Assembly (NCBI RefSeq): GCF_000308775.1 | Contig: NZ_BAGJ01000011.1 | Coordinates: 124,001 to 188,000 of the forward strand | DNA: 64,000 nt | Reading direction: 5' to 3' | From: Nocardia testacea NBRC 100365 | GTDB taxonomy: Bacteria > Actinomycetota > Actinomycetes > Mycobacteriales > Mycobacteriaceae | Part shown: positions 35,826 through 44,340 of the stretch, piece by piece | Numbering within the stretch: the first letter of the stretch is position 1 | Layout: the number at the start of each line of letters is the position of its first letter | Position numbers and translations under genes: made by a program | Notes under the pieces: model-generated | Database searches by the model: none | Told to the model about the DNA's origin: nothing | The model's input: only the letters and a program-made list of their open reading frames with translations

Positions 35826-36908
35826 TCAGCTCTTCGATTCGGCGCCCTGGGGCAGCTCGGCGAGCGCGCCGATCCGGGCGACCGCGTCCGTGACGATCCG
35901 GTCGATCAGCTCCTGGCAGGTCGGCAGATCCTCCAGGATGCCGCTCACCTGACCGGCCGCCAATACCCCGGCTTCGGTATTGCCCTCGACCAGCCCGGCA
36001 CGCAGCAGCATTGGGGTGTTGGCCGCCATGATCACCTGAGACCAGGTCAGGTCCTTGGCCTTGCGCATGGCCAGACCGTCGCGGACCAGCGTCGACCATT
36101 TCATCCCGGTCATGCTCTTGAACCGGGCCGCATTACCCACGGCCGCGGTGAGCCCGCGGATACGTCCGGAGTTCTCCAGTTTCTGCACGAGTTCGGTGTT
36201 GAGCACCCGGTGCGGCATCCCGTCGACCTTGGTGGACACCACTGTTTCGCCCAGTTGGCGGCGCAGGTACTCCTGCTTCACCGAATCCGGGACACTGCTC
36301 TCCTGGGTGAGCAGGAAGCGGGTGCCCATCGCGACCCCGGCGGCGCCGTAGGCGAGGGCGGCGGCGAGGCCGCGTCCGTCGAAGAACCCGCCGGCCGCGA
36401 CCACCGGGATATCGACCGCGTCCAGGACCGACGGCAGCAGCAGGGTCGTGGCCACCGGGCCGGTGTGCCCGCCGCCCTCGCCGCCCTGGACGACCACGGC
36501 GTCCGCGCCCCAGGAAGCGACCTTCACCGCGTGCTTGGCCGCGCCGATCGACGGAACCACCAACACGCCCGCGTCTTTCAGCTTGGCGATGAGGTCCTTC
36601 TTCGGCGCCAGGGCGAAGGAGGCGACCTTGACGTTCTCGCGGATGAGCAGGTCGATCCGCTCGGGCGCGTCCGAGGCGTCGGCGCGGATGTTCACGCCGA
36701 ACGGTTTATCGGTCTGCGCCTTGGTCTTGGCGATGGCCGCTTCCAGCTCGTCATAGGTCATGGTGGCCGAGGCCAGAATGCCCAATCCGCCGGCATTGGA
36801 CGTGGCCGAGACCAGGCTCGGGCCCGCCACCCAGCCCATACCGGTCTGCACGACGGGATGTTCGATCCCGACGAGTTCGGTCAGCGGAGTCCGCAGCCGG
36901 GGCGTCAC
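35826..36908 (-). CDS. ipdC: IpdC, flavin-dependent (nitronate monooxygenase-like) oxidoreductase of HIP-CoA degradation
   Basis: 360 aa FMN TIM barrel of the 2-nitropropane-dioxygenase family: GIEHPVVQTGMGWVAGPSLVSATSNAGGLGILAS, VVVQGGEGGGHTGPVATTLLLPSVLDAV, and PVVAAGGFFDGRGLAAALAYGAAGVAMGTRFLLTQES. IpdC acts on 5-OH-HIC-CoA-type intermediates, oxidising the ring hydroxyl-bearing carbon ahead of EchA20 and IpdAB. GTG start overlapping the ipdB stop. The order ipdA-ipdB-ipdC follows echA20 as in M. tuberculosis. Confidence 0.93.
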   Translation of the reverse strand: MTPRLRTPLTELVGIEHPVVQTGMGWVAGPSLVSATSNAGGLGILASATMTYDELEAAIAKTKAQTDKPFGVNIRADASDAPERIDLLIRENVKVASFALAPKKDLIAKLKDAGVLVVPSIGAAKHAVKVASWGADAVVVQGGEGGGHTGPVATTLLLPSVLDAVDIPVVAAGGFFDGRGLAAALAYGAAGVAMGTRFLLTQESSVPDSVKQEYLRRQLGETVVSTKVDGMPHRVLNTELVQKLENSGRIRGLTAAVGNAARFKSMTGMKWSTLVRDGLAMRKAKDLTWSQVIMAANTPMLLRAGLVEGNTEAGVLAAGQVSGILEDLPTCQELIDRIVTDAVARIGALAELPQGAESKS

Positions 36909-37663
36909 TGCGGGACCTCCCGGTCGCGGATCTTCTTCGGATCCAGGACCTCGCGGATGATCCGCAGTTCCTCGTCGCTGGGCAGCCGGGACTCTTCGGC
37001 CGTACCCAGGTCGGCAATCTCGAAGGCGGTGTTCTCCGCGACCTCACCGGCGGTGACCCCGGGATGCAGGCTCAGCGCGCGCATCGTGTGGTCCGGGCCG
37101 TTGAAATCGAAAACGCCCAGATTGCTGACCACCCGGTGGATGTGGTGGAAGCGGAAGGCCGGGTTGTCCGGGTCGACCTTGTCATAGCCGATACCCGCGA
37201 CTATATCCACCTTCTCGCCGAACACTCGCCTGGTGTGCCGGCCGACCCAGTAGCTGGTGGGGTGGTTGATGGTGTTGCCGGGTGCGCCGCGGACGCCGAA
37301 CATCTGCCGGGTCGGCTGCTGGAGCGGGCCGAAGGCCGAGAGATTCTGGTTGCCGTAGCGGTCGATCTGGTTGGCGCCCATGACCACATGGCGGCGGCCG
37401 GAGGCCAGCACATCGAAGACCTTGCGGAACGGAATCCAGCCCTCCACCGGCGCCTTTCCGCCGATCGGCGGGGTCTCGGCGAGGAAGAACGCCTCACCGT
37501 CGGAGATCAGCAGATCGGGTTCGAAGGTGAGTTTGGCCAGCCGCGCGCCCAGCTGTGCCATCGGCGACATGGGACTGGCGAAGATCTCCCCGGCGCCGCG
37601 GAAGATCTCGGCGCAGGCGACCGCGCACACCTCGGCGCGGGTGATGGTCTCGGTGCTGGTCAC
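36905..37663 (-). CDS. ipdB: IpdB, beta subunit of COCHEA-CoA hydrolase
   Basis: 252 aa, GTG start overlapping ipdA. Class I CoA-transferase-like beta subunit: GAGEIFASPMSPMAQLGARLAKLTFEPDLLISDGEAFFLAE, MGANQIDRYGNQNLSAFG and PGNTINHPTSYWVGRH. The CoA-transferase catalytic Glu is not needed here, since IpdAB catalyses a retro-Claisen C-C hydrolysis of COCHEA-CoA that opens the last steroid ring. Four-base overlap with ipdC downstream. Confidence 0.94.
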   Translation of the reverse strand: MTSTETITRAEVCAVACAEIFRGAGEIFASPMSPMAQLGARLAKLTFEPDLLISDGEAFFLAETPPIGGKAPVEGWIPFRKVFDVLASGRRHVVMGANQIDRYGNQNLSAFGPLQQPTRQMFGVRGAPGNTINHPTSYWVGRHTRRVFGEKVDIVAGIGYDKVDPDNPAFRFHHIHRVVSNLGVFDFNGPDHTMRALSLHPGVTAGEVAENTAFEIADLGTAEESRLPSDEELRIIREVLDPKKIRDREVPQ

Positions 37664-38553
37664 CGCTCCTCCTTGAATCGCGCGACGGCGGCCTGGTAAT
37701 CGGCTTCGGAACCGCTGAGGTAGGTGTCGACGAAGGTCTGCCAGGTTTCCGGCGACCCGGCGGCTTCGACATAGTGTCGCTGGAATTTCTCGTCCCGGCC
37801 GTAGCTCTCACCGCCCAGGGTGAAATGGGCGCCGTTCGGGGCCTCGACCACCGCGTCCACCATCATGCGGTTGAGCAGCAGGGCCTGCTGGGGAACGGTT
37901 TTCACCAGTTCCTCGGTCTCCACGAGGCGCTCCACCGAGAGGTAGCGCTTCTCGGCGGCCAGGCAGAACAGGTCGTCCATATAGGGGTCCACGCCCTGAT
38001 AGGCGGCATTGCCGTGCGCGTCGCCGATGTTCAGGTGCACCAGCGCGGCGTCGAGGTTCAGGGCCGGCATGGCGATCAGGGTTTCGGCGCGTCCGTCCGG
38101 TCCGGGGTACGGCGAGGTCACGGTCCGCAGTTCGCCGTCCCAGAAGTTGGGCACATCCGACCCCAGGCCGGCGCGGATCGGCAGGAACGGCAGTCGCGCC
38201 GCGGCCGCCTCGAGCCCGCATTTGAGCATGCCCTCGTCCATCTCGCGGGCGACGAGCTGCCCGGAGGTACGGGCCTTCGCGAACCAGGGGTCGTAAAACG
38301 GCGCCGAGTCGAGGGAGACGAACCCGTAGTAGGCTTTCCGGACCTTCCCGGCCGAGAGCAGCAGCCCCAGGTCCGGGCCACCGTAGGTGACCACCGTCAG
38401 GTCGGTGACATCGGACCGCAGCAGGGCACGCACCAGGGCCATCGGCTTACGCCGGGAACCCCAGCCGCCGATGCCGATGGTCATCCCGCTGCGCAGTTCG
38501 CCGACGATCTCTTCCAGCGTTTTCCGCTTGTCTCGCATGGTCTTCCGCTCCAT
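37660..38553 (-). CDS. ipdA: IpdA, alpha subunit of COCHEA-CoA hydrolase
   Basis: 297 aa. CoA-transferase-like alpha subunit: LRSGMTIGIGGWGSRRKPMALVRALLRSDVTDLTVVTYGGPDLGLLLSAGKVRKAYYGFVSLD, DALVHLNIGDAHGNAAYQG. It acts with IpdB to open the D ring after EchA20 has opened the other. The ATG at 38553 is one base after the echA20 stop; a second ATG at 38538 with a closer GGAG is possible. Third-last gene of the echA20-ipdA-ipdB-ipdC operon. Confidence 0.94.
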   Translation of the reverse strand: MERKTMRDKRKTLEEIVGELRSGMTIGIGGWGSRRKPMALVRALLRSDVTDLTVVTYGGPDLGLLLSAGKVRKAYYGFVSLDSAPFYDPWFAKARTSGQLVAREMDEGMLKCGLEAAAARLPFLPIRAGLGSDVPNFWDGELRTVTSPYPGPDGRAETLIAMPALNLDAALVHLNIGDAHGNAAYQGVDPYMDDLFCLAAEKRYLSVERLVETEELVKTVPQQALLLNRMMVDAVVEAPNGAHFTLGGESYGRDEKFQRHYVEAAGSPETWQTFVDTYLSGSEADYQAAVARFKEER

Positions 38554-38554
38554 G

Positions 38555-39319
38555 TCAGTTCTTGTCCTTCTGCGCCGCGAGGTCTTGGTCGAAGCGTTCG
38601 CGGATCTCGTCGGAGGCTCCGGAAAGGTTCAGTTCGAAGGTGAACCCCTGCTCGAAGCGGTAGCTGCGGTGCACGTCCTGCAGGTCGATTCCGTTGAGGG
38701 CGCGTTTGGCGGCGCGGATGACCCGGCCGTCCTTGGCCGCGATGTCCTTGGCGACCTCGAGCGCGGCGGCGTCGAGTTCTTCCCGGGGGACCACCTTCAG
38801 CACGGACCCGAAGTGGTGCAGCTGCTGGGCGGTGGCGGTGCTCGCGGTGAAGAAGAGCGCGCGCATGAGGTGCTGGGGGACCAGCCGGGCCAGGTGGGTG
38901 GCGGCGCCGAGCGCACCGCGGTCGACCTCGGGCAGGCCGAAGGTCGCGTCCTCGGAGGCGATGATGATGTCGGAGTTGCCGACCAGGCCGATCCCGCCGC
39001 CCAGGCAGAAGCCCTGGACCGCGGTGATCACCGGGACGGGGCAGTCGTAGACCGCGCCGAATGCCTCGAAACATCCGTGGTTGGCGTCGATGAGCGCCTG
39101 ATGTCCGGGTTTGCGCTGGATCTCCTTGATATCGACGCCCGCGTTGAAGCCCCGGTTCTCGGCGCGCAGCACCACCACGCGGGTCTGCGGGTCGCGCCCG
39201 GCGGCGCGGATCTCGTCGGCGAGGGCGAACCAGCCGTCCGAGGGTATGGCGTTGACCGGCGGATAGTCGACCGTGACCACGGCGATACCGGCGGATTCCG
39301 AATGGCGGTTGATCCCCAT
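38555..39319 (-). CDS. echA20: EchA20, HIEC-CoA ring hydrolase (crotonase family)
   Basis: 254 aa from the ATG at 39319, which aligns with the mycobacterial N-terminus; another ATG at 39331 is also possible. Crotonase core AVVTVDYPPVNAIPSDGWFALADEIRAAG, ENRGFNAGVDIKEIQRK, GFCLGGGIGLVGNSDIIIASEDATFGLPEVDRG. EchA20 hydrolytically opens one ring of (7aS)-7a-methyl-1,5-dioxo indene-carboxyl-CoA. First gene of the ipdABC operon, divergent from two SDR genes with a KstR2 box between. Confidence 0.93.
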   Translation of the reverse strand: MGINRHSESAGIAVVTVDYPPVNAIPSDGWFALADEIRAAGRDPQTRVVVLRAENRGFNAGVDIKEIQRKPGHQALIDANHGCFEAFGAVYDCPVPVITAVQGFCLGGGIGLVGNSDIIIASEDATFGLPEVDRGALGAATHLARLVPQHLMRALFFTASTATAQQLHHFGSVLKVVPREELDAAALEVAKDIAAKDGRVIRAAKRALNGIDLQDVHRSYRFEQGFTFELNLSGASDEIRERFDQDLAAQKDKN

Positions 39320-39357
39320 CGCGTATCCCATCTCGCATCTCGAGCATCTTGGCTAAG

Positions 39358-39378
39358 CAAGCAATTGCTTGGTAGGTT
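39358..39378. promoter_or_regulatory. KstR2-type box between echA20 and the SDR genes
   Basis: CAAGCAATTGCTTG (39358-39371) is a perfect dyad; read as AGCAATTGCTTGGT (39360-39373) it matches the other two KstR2-like sites. It joins the -10-like TAGGTT (39373-39378), six bases before the GTG at 39385. Confidence 0.83.
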
Positions 39379-39384
39379 AACACG

Positions 39385-40182
39385 GTGGCACTCGAAATCG
39401 ACCTGTCCGATCGCGTCGTTCTGGTAACCGGCGGCGTCCGCGGCGTCGGCGCGGGGATCAGCCGCGTCCTGCTGGCCGCCGGGGCGACCGTCGTCGCGTG
39501 TGCCCGCCGTCCCGGCGATACGCCGGTCGAGGCGGACGGGCGGCAGATCGATTTCCTGCCGTGCGATGTCCGCGACCCGGCGGCCGTGGCGGAGTTGATC
39601 GCCGAGATCGTCCGGCGGCACGGGCGGCTGGATCACGCGGTGAACAATGCCGGTGGCGCTCCTTATGCCCTGGCGCGGGACGCGAGCCCCAAATTCCACA
39701 CCAAGATCATCGAGCTGAACCTGCTCTCCGCCCTGCACGTCGCCCAGGCCGCACACGCGGTGATCAGTGAGCAGGAAGAAGGCGGTTCCATCGTCAATAT
39801 CTCCAGCCTGAGCGGCCACCGGCCCTCGCCGGGAACCGCCGCCTACGGTGCGGCGAAGGCGGGAGTCGACGCCCTCACCGTCTCCCTCGCCGCGGAATGG
39901 GCGCCGAAGGTCCGGATCAACTCCCTGGTGGTGGGTGCGGTGGAAACCGAACTGAGCGCCCTGCACTACGGCGATGCCGACGGTGTAGCCGCCGTCGGGC
40001 AGACCATCCCGATGGGCCGGCTGGCCCGGCCCGAAGATGTCGGCAACGGGGTGGCCTTCCTGCTCTCCCCGCTGGCCGGGTACATCTCCGGGGCGACCCT
40101 GCAGATCCACGGCGGCGGCGAACCCCCGGCCTTCCTGTCGGTCGCGACCGCCACCCACTCCGGGGACGCGGCGAAAGCCTGA
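39385..40182 (+). CDS. Short-chain dehydrogenase of the KstR2 group (Rv3549c-like)
   Basis: 265 aa SDR, GTG start, probably leaderless. Cofactor site LVTGGVRGVGAGISRVLLAAG with CARRPG indicating NADP preference is possible; NNAGGAPYALA; catalytic Ser in NISSLSGHRPSPGTAAYGAAKAG (YGAAK). Its place next to echA20 and before a second SDR corresponds to Rv3549c. Function in HIP degradation is assumed from co-regulation. No substrate is known to me. Confidence 0.9.
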   Translation: MALEIDLSDRVVLVTGGVRGVGAGISRVLLAAGATVVACARRPGDTPVEADGRQIDFLPCDVRDPAAVAELIAEIVRRHGRLDHAVNNAGGAPYALARDASPKFHTKIIELNLLSALHVAQAAHAVISEQEEGGSIVNISSLSGHRPSPGTAAYGAAKAGVDALTVSLAAEWAPKVRINSLVVGAVETELSALHYGDADGVAAVGQTIPMGRLARPEDVGNGVAFLLSPLAGYISGATLQIHGGGEPPAFLSVATATHSGDAAKA

Positions 40183-40226
40183 CCTGCAGCTCGAACAGAT
40201 ATCGACCATCGACGATAGGAACGGAC

Positions 40227-41138
40227 ATGGCAACCGAGGGCATCTGCGCCGGACGGATCGTGATCATCACCGGTGCCGGCCGAGGTATCGGCCGGGCACA
40301 CGCCCTGGCCTTCGCGGCCGAGGGCGCGAAGGTCGTGGTGAACGACCTCGGCTCCACTCTCAGCGGTGAGTCGACCGCGGAAACCCCCGCCGAGCAGGTG
40401 GTCTCGGAGATCCGTGCGGCCGGTGGGGAAGCGGTGGCCAACGGTGACGACGTAGCGAGCTGGGAGGGCGCGCAGCGGCTCGTCCAGCAGGCCGTGGACA
40501 CCTTCGGCGGCCTGGACGTCCTGGTCAACAATGCCGGATTCGTTCGTGACCGGATGCTGGTCAACCTCGCCGAGGACGAATGGGATTCGGTGGTCCGCGT
40601 CCACCTGAAGGGGCATTTCGCCACCATGCGTCACGCGGCCGCGTACTGGCGCGCGGAATCCAAGGCGGGTCGCGCCGTAGACGCCCGGATCATCAACACC
40701 AGCTCCGGCGCCGGTCTGCAGGGTAGCGTCGGCCAGGGGAACTACGGCGCCGCCAAGGCCGGTATCGCCGGCCTCACCCTGACCGCCGCGGCCGAATTCG
40801 GGCGGTACGGCGTGACGGTGAACGCGATCGCCCCCTCGGCCCGCACCCGGATGACCGAAACCGTTTTCGCCGACATGATGGCCGCGCCCGAGGACGGTTT
40901 CGACGCCATGGCGCCGGAGAACATCTCACCGATCGTGGTGTGGCTCGGCAGCACCGAATCGGCCGGCGTCACCGGGCGGATGTTCGAGGTCGAGGGCGGT
41001 CGCCTCGCGCTGGCCGAGGGCTGGCGCCATGGGGTGCCGGTCGATCGCGGCGCGCGGTGGAACCCCGCCGAATTGGGCACCGTGGTCTCGGAACTGATCG
41101 CGAAGGGCGCGACTCCGGAACCTGTATACGGAGCGTAG
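40227..41138 (+). CDS. Short-chain dehydrogenase (Rv3548c-like, hydroxyacyl-CoA type)
   Basis: 303 aa SDR. It begins IVIITGAGRGIGRAHALAFAAEGAKVVVNDLG, with NNAGFVRDRMLVNLAEDEWD and INTSSGAGLQGSVGQGNYGAAKAGIAGLT (Tyr-Gly-Ala-Ala-Lys). The RAHAxxxAxxGAxVVVNDLG pattern and the long C-terminal part are typical of the 17-beta-HSD4/MFE-2-like hydroxyacyl-CoA dehydrogenases. Follows the first SDR by 44 bp in the KstR2-controlled divergent unit. Terminator at 41157. Confidence 0.9.
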   Translation: MATEGICAGRIVIITGAGRGIGRAHALAFAAEGAKVVVNDLGSTLSGESTAETPAEQVVSEIRAAGGEAVANGDDVASWEGAQRLVQQAVDTFGGLDVLVNNAGFVRDRMLVNLAEDEWDSVVRVHLKGHFATMRHAAAYWRAESKAGRAVDARIINTSSGAGLQGSVGQGNYGAAKAGIAGLTLTAAAEFGRYGVTVNAIAPSARTRMTETVFADMMAAPEDGFDAMAPENISPIVVWLGSTESAGVTGRMFEVEGGRLALAEGWRHGVPVDRGARWNPAELGTVVSELIAKGATPEPVYGA

Positions 41139-41156
41139 GAATTCACCCCGTCACGA

Positions 41157-41201
41157 ACGTGTCCGTCCCGCCGTCGGCCGATGGCGGGACGGACACGTTT
41201 C
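41157..41201 (+). terminator. Terminator after the SDR operon
   Basis: ACGTGTCCGTCCCGCC (41157-41172), 10-base loop, GGCGGGACGGACACGT (41183-41198), then TTC. A 16-bp perfect stem. Confidence 0.85.
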
Positions 41202-41453
41202 GGTAGGGGCTCGTGGCCGTCCAGCTACTGGACCCCGCACCGGGTGGATGTGATCTGTTCCATGTTTCCCGGGCCGCCGGCCGCTGTGTACTGGCGCTCG
41301 AACAGCGGATAGCCGGTCCGGCCGCTCGATATCGCCACTTCGTCATGCACCGGTTGGTCGGCTGGTTTACCATGAGCAACCATCTGTTCGTTCTACCCGG
41401 AAGACGTCATCGCCGGGCGAATCCGCAATAACGATCGAGGGGTTGACTGGCGC
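41202..41453. other. Gene-free leader of the repeat-protein operon
   Basis: With the terminator, the gap between genes is 315 bp. The frame at 41213-41431 has no family resemblance. AT-richer bases near 41370-41440 (ACCATGAGCAACCATC, GCAATAACGATCGAGG) may contain the promoter of the gene at 41454, but I cannot pick out convincing hexamers. Confidence 0.4.
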
Positions 41454-42803
41454 ATGGCCGTGGGTCGCATCAAGCGATTGCTCGCAGTAGCCGGGGCGGC
41501 CGGATGCCTGGGACTACTCGGGGGGCCGACACTCGCTCAAGCGAATCCGGGCCGGGGGCCGGTAACCGAACAGGGCCCTTCCGGTAGCGGAGGTGAGGGT
41601 GTCGTACCGCCCCGACCGGATGCGGAGCCTCCCGTCGGCGGTCCGCTCGCGATACCGGGCAGCGAAACAGGGCCGGGCGACGCGTCCGGCGAGCGATCGC
41701 CGGCCGAATCGGGCGCACCCTCCGGCCTCGGTACGGGTAGCAGCGCACCGGCGCCGGAACCCGGTCCGGTGGGCCCGGACTCCGGTACCGGTAGCAGCGG
41801 TGCGGATTCCGATGACGTCGCGCAGTGGCAGCCCCTGGGCATTCCGGGCCGAGTCCAGGAGCCGGAACCGGTCGACACCGGCGAACCGGCGTCGGTCGCT
41901 GTCCCACAGTCGGATCCGGCGCCGGTCGCCGAACCTCTCGGGCCGGTGGGGCTGGGAACCGCCCTCGGCACCATCCTGGCCACCGGCTCGGCCGCCGTCG
42001 GCTCGGCGGCCGCGGCGCCCCTGGGAGTCACCGGCTCCGCCGCGCTCGGTACCGGATCGGCAGTCCTGGGAACCGGTTCCGCCGCGGCCGGTTCGGCCGG
42101 CCTCGGGGTCGGTGTGACCGGTTCGGCCGCACTGGGCACGGGCTCGGCAGCTCTCGGAACCGGTTCCGCGGCCGTCGGCTCCGCAGGGGCCGGGGTACTC
42201 GGGACGGGTTCGGCCGCGCTCGGTTCCGCCGGGGTCGGCGTGCTCGGGACGGGCTCCGCGGCGACGGGTTCGGCCGGTGCCGGGATACTCGGCACCGGTT
42301 CGGCCGGGGTGGGTTCGGCTGCCGTGGGTTCCGCGGCCACAGGCTCCGCTGCCGCCGGATCGGCGGCGACCGGTTCCGCCGCGGTCGGTTCGGCCGGGGT
42401 GGGTTCGGCGGCCCCGCTCCTGCTCCTGTTGCTACCGGCGCCCCCGGTTCCGCCGCCTCCGGTCGGGCCGCCGTTGGCATTACCGGCACCGGGCGGCGGT
42501 GCCGGAGCACCGGCGATCGGGGTCGCCGCGCCGATACCCGCGCTCGCGCCGCCAGTGGTTCCCGCCGCGCCCGGAGCCGGTGGCTCCGCGCCGGCGGTCG
42601 TCGCGGCGCCGCCGAATCACGCGGTGCGCCCGACGAACGCCGAGGGGCTGCTGCCCGAACCCAAGGTCCTGTCGGTGATCGGTGGGCTGATCGCCCTGGC
42701 CATCGCCGGCACCGGTTCGGCCGTGATGAGTTACCACAGCGCCGCCCAGGCGCAGGCCCGGGTCGATGCCGCGCGCGCCGAATTCTTCGGAACGGGCGCG
42801 TGA
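41454..42803 (+). CDS. Gly-Ser-Ala repeat surface/secreted protein
   Basis: 449 aa, not recognised. A signal peptide is likely (MAVGRIKRLLAVAGAAGCLGL, ending near TLAQA-NP). Residues 31-165 are Pro/Gly/Glu-rich without structure. Residues 177-320 consist of about 22 G-S-A triplets in units such as TGSAALG and VGSAGAG, with no charged or aromatic residue. A Leu/Pro-rich bridge (PLLLLLLPAPP) follows, then a second low-complexity zone, and a single hydrophobic helix VLSVIGGLIALAIAGTGSAVMSY (405-427) near the C-terminus, leaving a short tail. The architecture suggests an extended envelope protein anchored at the C-terminus. It overlaps the metallopeptidase frame and is co-transcribed with it. Confidence 0.75.
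   Translation: MAVGRIKRLLAVAGAAGCLGLLGGPTLAQANPGRGPVTEQGPSGSGGEGVVPPRPDAEPPVGGPLAIPGSETGPGDASGERSPAESGAPSGLGTGSSAPAPEPGPVGPDSGTGSSGADSDDVAQWQPLGIPGRVQEPEPVDTGEPASVAVPQSDPAPVAEPLGPVGLGTALGTILATGSAAVGSAAAAPLGVTGSAALGTGSAVLGTGSAAAGSAGLGVGVTGSAALGTGSAALGTGSAAVGSAGAGVLGTGSAALGSAGVGVLGTGSAATGSAGAGILGTGSAGVGSAAVGSAATGSAAAGSAATGSAAVGSAGVGSAAPLLLLLLPAPPVPPPPVGPPLALPAPGGGAGAPAIGVAAPIPALAPPVVPAAPGAGGSAPAVVAAPPNHAVRPTNAEGLLPEPKVLSVIGGLIALAIAGTGSAVMSYHSAAQAQARVDAARAEFFGTGA
41982..42413 (+). repeat. In-frame Gly-Ser-Ala coding repeat
   Basis: About 22 degenerate units of 15-21 bases centred on GGNTCNGC-type codons encode the G-S-A motif. Units vary at third positions, so the repeat is old or under selection at the protein level. 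Confidence 0.85.
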
Positions 42804-42808
42804 TCACC

Positions 42809-43321
42809 ATGACCCAGAATCGGACTCAGAGCACCAGGGCCTATCGGCGGGTCGCCGCCGCGGTCGACGCGGTGTGCGCGATCGCCGCCGATGCCGACGC
42901 CACCACACTCGAGGAAGTGGTGGACGCGGTGGCCGCCGAACGGGGCCGCCCGATCGAAATCGCCGACGCCGACCTCGGTCCCGGCGTCTGCGGCCAGCGT
43001 CGGTACTACCCGACCAAGGACATCATCGTGCTCGCCAGCGCGCTGCCGAGCCGGGACCATACGCTGGCCCACGAGCTGGGGCATATCGTCTTCGACCACG
43101 AGGGCGCCCCGGCCCCCGAGGTGACATTGGAGGTGAGCGACGAGCTCATCGCCTACATGCTGAGTCAGCGTGCCCATCAGACCGCGCTCGAGGACGGTGA
43201 GGACGACCAGTCCGAATGGGAGGCAGAAACTTTCGCCGCCATGCTGATGACGCGGCTGCGCGTGTTCAACAGCCGGGGCGCGGGCGTCTCGGTCCTTCGA
43301 TTCGATGAGGCTCTGGGATGA
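42809..43321 (+). CDS. ImmA/IrrE-family metallopeptidase
   Basis: 170 aa from ATG 42809; an alternative GTG at 42800 overlaps the preceding stop as GTGA. Zinc motif HELGH at residues 88-92, with the downstream EWEAETFAAMLM (about 137-148) supplying the third acidic ligand. The gene context RYYPTKDIIVLASALPSRDHTLAHELGH matches the M78/ImmA-IrrE family, whose known members cut XRE-type repressors (ImmA on ImmR, IrrE/PprI on DdrO). Its stop overlaps the start of the membrane protein (ATGA). An XRE/EspR-like protein is encoded convergently nearby, the likely target or partner. Confidence 0.87.
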   Translation: MTQNRTQSTRAYRRVAAAVDAVCAIAADADATTLEEVVDAVAAERGRPIEIADADLGPGVCGQRRYYPTKDIIVLASALPSRDHTLAHELGHIVFDHEGAPAPEVTLEVSDELIAYMLSQRAHQTALEDGEDDQSEWEAETFAAMLMTRLRVFNSRGAGVSVLRFDEALG

Positions 43322-44340
43322 CGTTCTGGTTGACCGCCCTGATCGTCTGGATCGCCGCGGGTGCGCGGGTGGGGCGGGTGCTCGTCAAACCCGCGACCAC
43401 CGCGCGGGTGGCGATAGTGGTGGCCGTTTCGGCGGTGGCGTTGGCCTGTACCGCGGCGGTGCCCGATGTGGCGCTGGCCGTCGACAATCTGCTGCCCGGC
43501 GGGTTGCCGCCGGGTCCGCTGTCGGAGGGACTGGTGGTATCCGCGTGGCTGCTCTTCGCCGCCGCTACCTCGGTGGTCGCCTCGGCGGCCTGGCCCGTGG
43601 TCTCGCGCCGTAATCTGCGCCAGATCGCCGGGGGCATATACGGAACCTGGCTCTTCGTCGTCGCCGGTACCCTCAGCGCGTCGTTCGCCACGGGCTGGGC
43701 GGTCATCGCGGCGGCCGGTGTCTTCATCGTGGTGACCGGGCTGCGAAATCTGAGCTGGACCGCGCTCGGCCGGGGCATCGCTGTCTACGTCACCGGGACC
43801 GCGCTGGTGGTCGCTCTGGCCGCGTGCCAGGTGCGACGGGAGGTCACCGGCGCTACTCGGCCCGGGCCGGGCGAGCCGGCCTGGGCCTGGCCGTTCTGGC
43901 AGCTGGCCGCGCTGCTCGTCGCCTTCGGCGCGGTGTGGATCGTGGTGGAGATGTGGGTGCGGGCGCGGTTGCTGCTGCGCCGGGTGCGGACCTTGCACAC
44001 AGTGCTGGTCGAACGCTTCCCGGAGGTCGTCCAGGAGGAGACGGGGACATCTACCCAGCTCAAGGCGTCGGATCGGGTCGCGCAGATCATGGACGCGATG
44101 TACCTGCAGTCGGGCGGCGGTGTCGAGATCGCTGCTGCCGGAGAGCCTCCCGCTGCGGTGTCCGCCCGTGCGGAACGGGTGGCGCAGTGGGCCCGGAACC
44201 CGATGGGCCGCGCGGTGGTGGACTCTCGCTGGATCGCACCACCGGAAGGCATCAGCCCACGCGGATGGGCGCAGGCGATCGCCGCGGCGTTCGAAGCACA
44301 ACCGGAACCGACCGAGCGCCCAACGGTCACGGTTACGTAG
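43318..44340 (+). CDS. Membrane protein resembling the MAB_1171c (DUF6545) family
   Basis: 340 aa. About six to seven hydrophobic helices up to residue 210 (TFWLTALIVWIAAGARVGRVLVKPA ... WQLAALLVAFGAVWIVVEMWV), followed by a cytoplasmic C-terminal domain of about 120 residues (RARLLLRRVRTLHTVLVERFPEVVQEE ... LKASDRVAQIMDAMYL). This layout, and the pairing with an ImmA/IrrE peptidase and an XRE regulator, is seen in the MAB_1171c transporter-like family of actinobacteria; sequence identity to it is not certain. Function unknown. Start overlaps the metallopeptidase stop. Confidence 0.7.
   Translation: MTFWLTALIVWIAAGARVGRVLVKPATTARVAIVVAVSAVALACTAAVPDVALAVDNLLPGGLPPGPLSEGLVVSAWLLFAAATSVVASAAWPVVSRRNLRQIAGGIYGTWLFVVAGTLSASFATGWAVIAAAGVFIVVTGLRNLSWTALGRGIAVYVTGTALVVALAACQVRREVTGATRPGPGEPAWAWPFWQLAALLVAFGAVWIVVEMWVRARLLLRRVRTLHTVLVERFPEVVQEETGTSTQLKASDRVAQIMDAMYLQSGGGVEIAAAGEPPAAVSARAERVAQWARNPMGRAVVDSRWIAPPEGISPRGWAQAIAAAFEAQPEPTERPTVTVT

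Noticed and set aside
41213..41431. 72-codon frame between the SDR terminator and the repeat protein
   Set aside because: No family resemblance; it begins in the terminator's 3' flank and probably overlaps the promoter region.
41825..42799. Long open frame overlapping the Gly-Ser-Ala repeat in another phase, joined to the metallopeptidase
   Set aside because: The repeat DNA is GC-rich and open in several frames; the alternative translation is Arg-rich and has no domain. Only the part from 42800/42809 shows a real protein.
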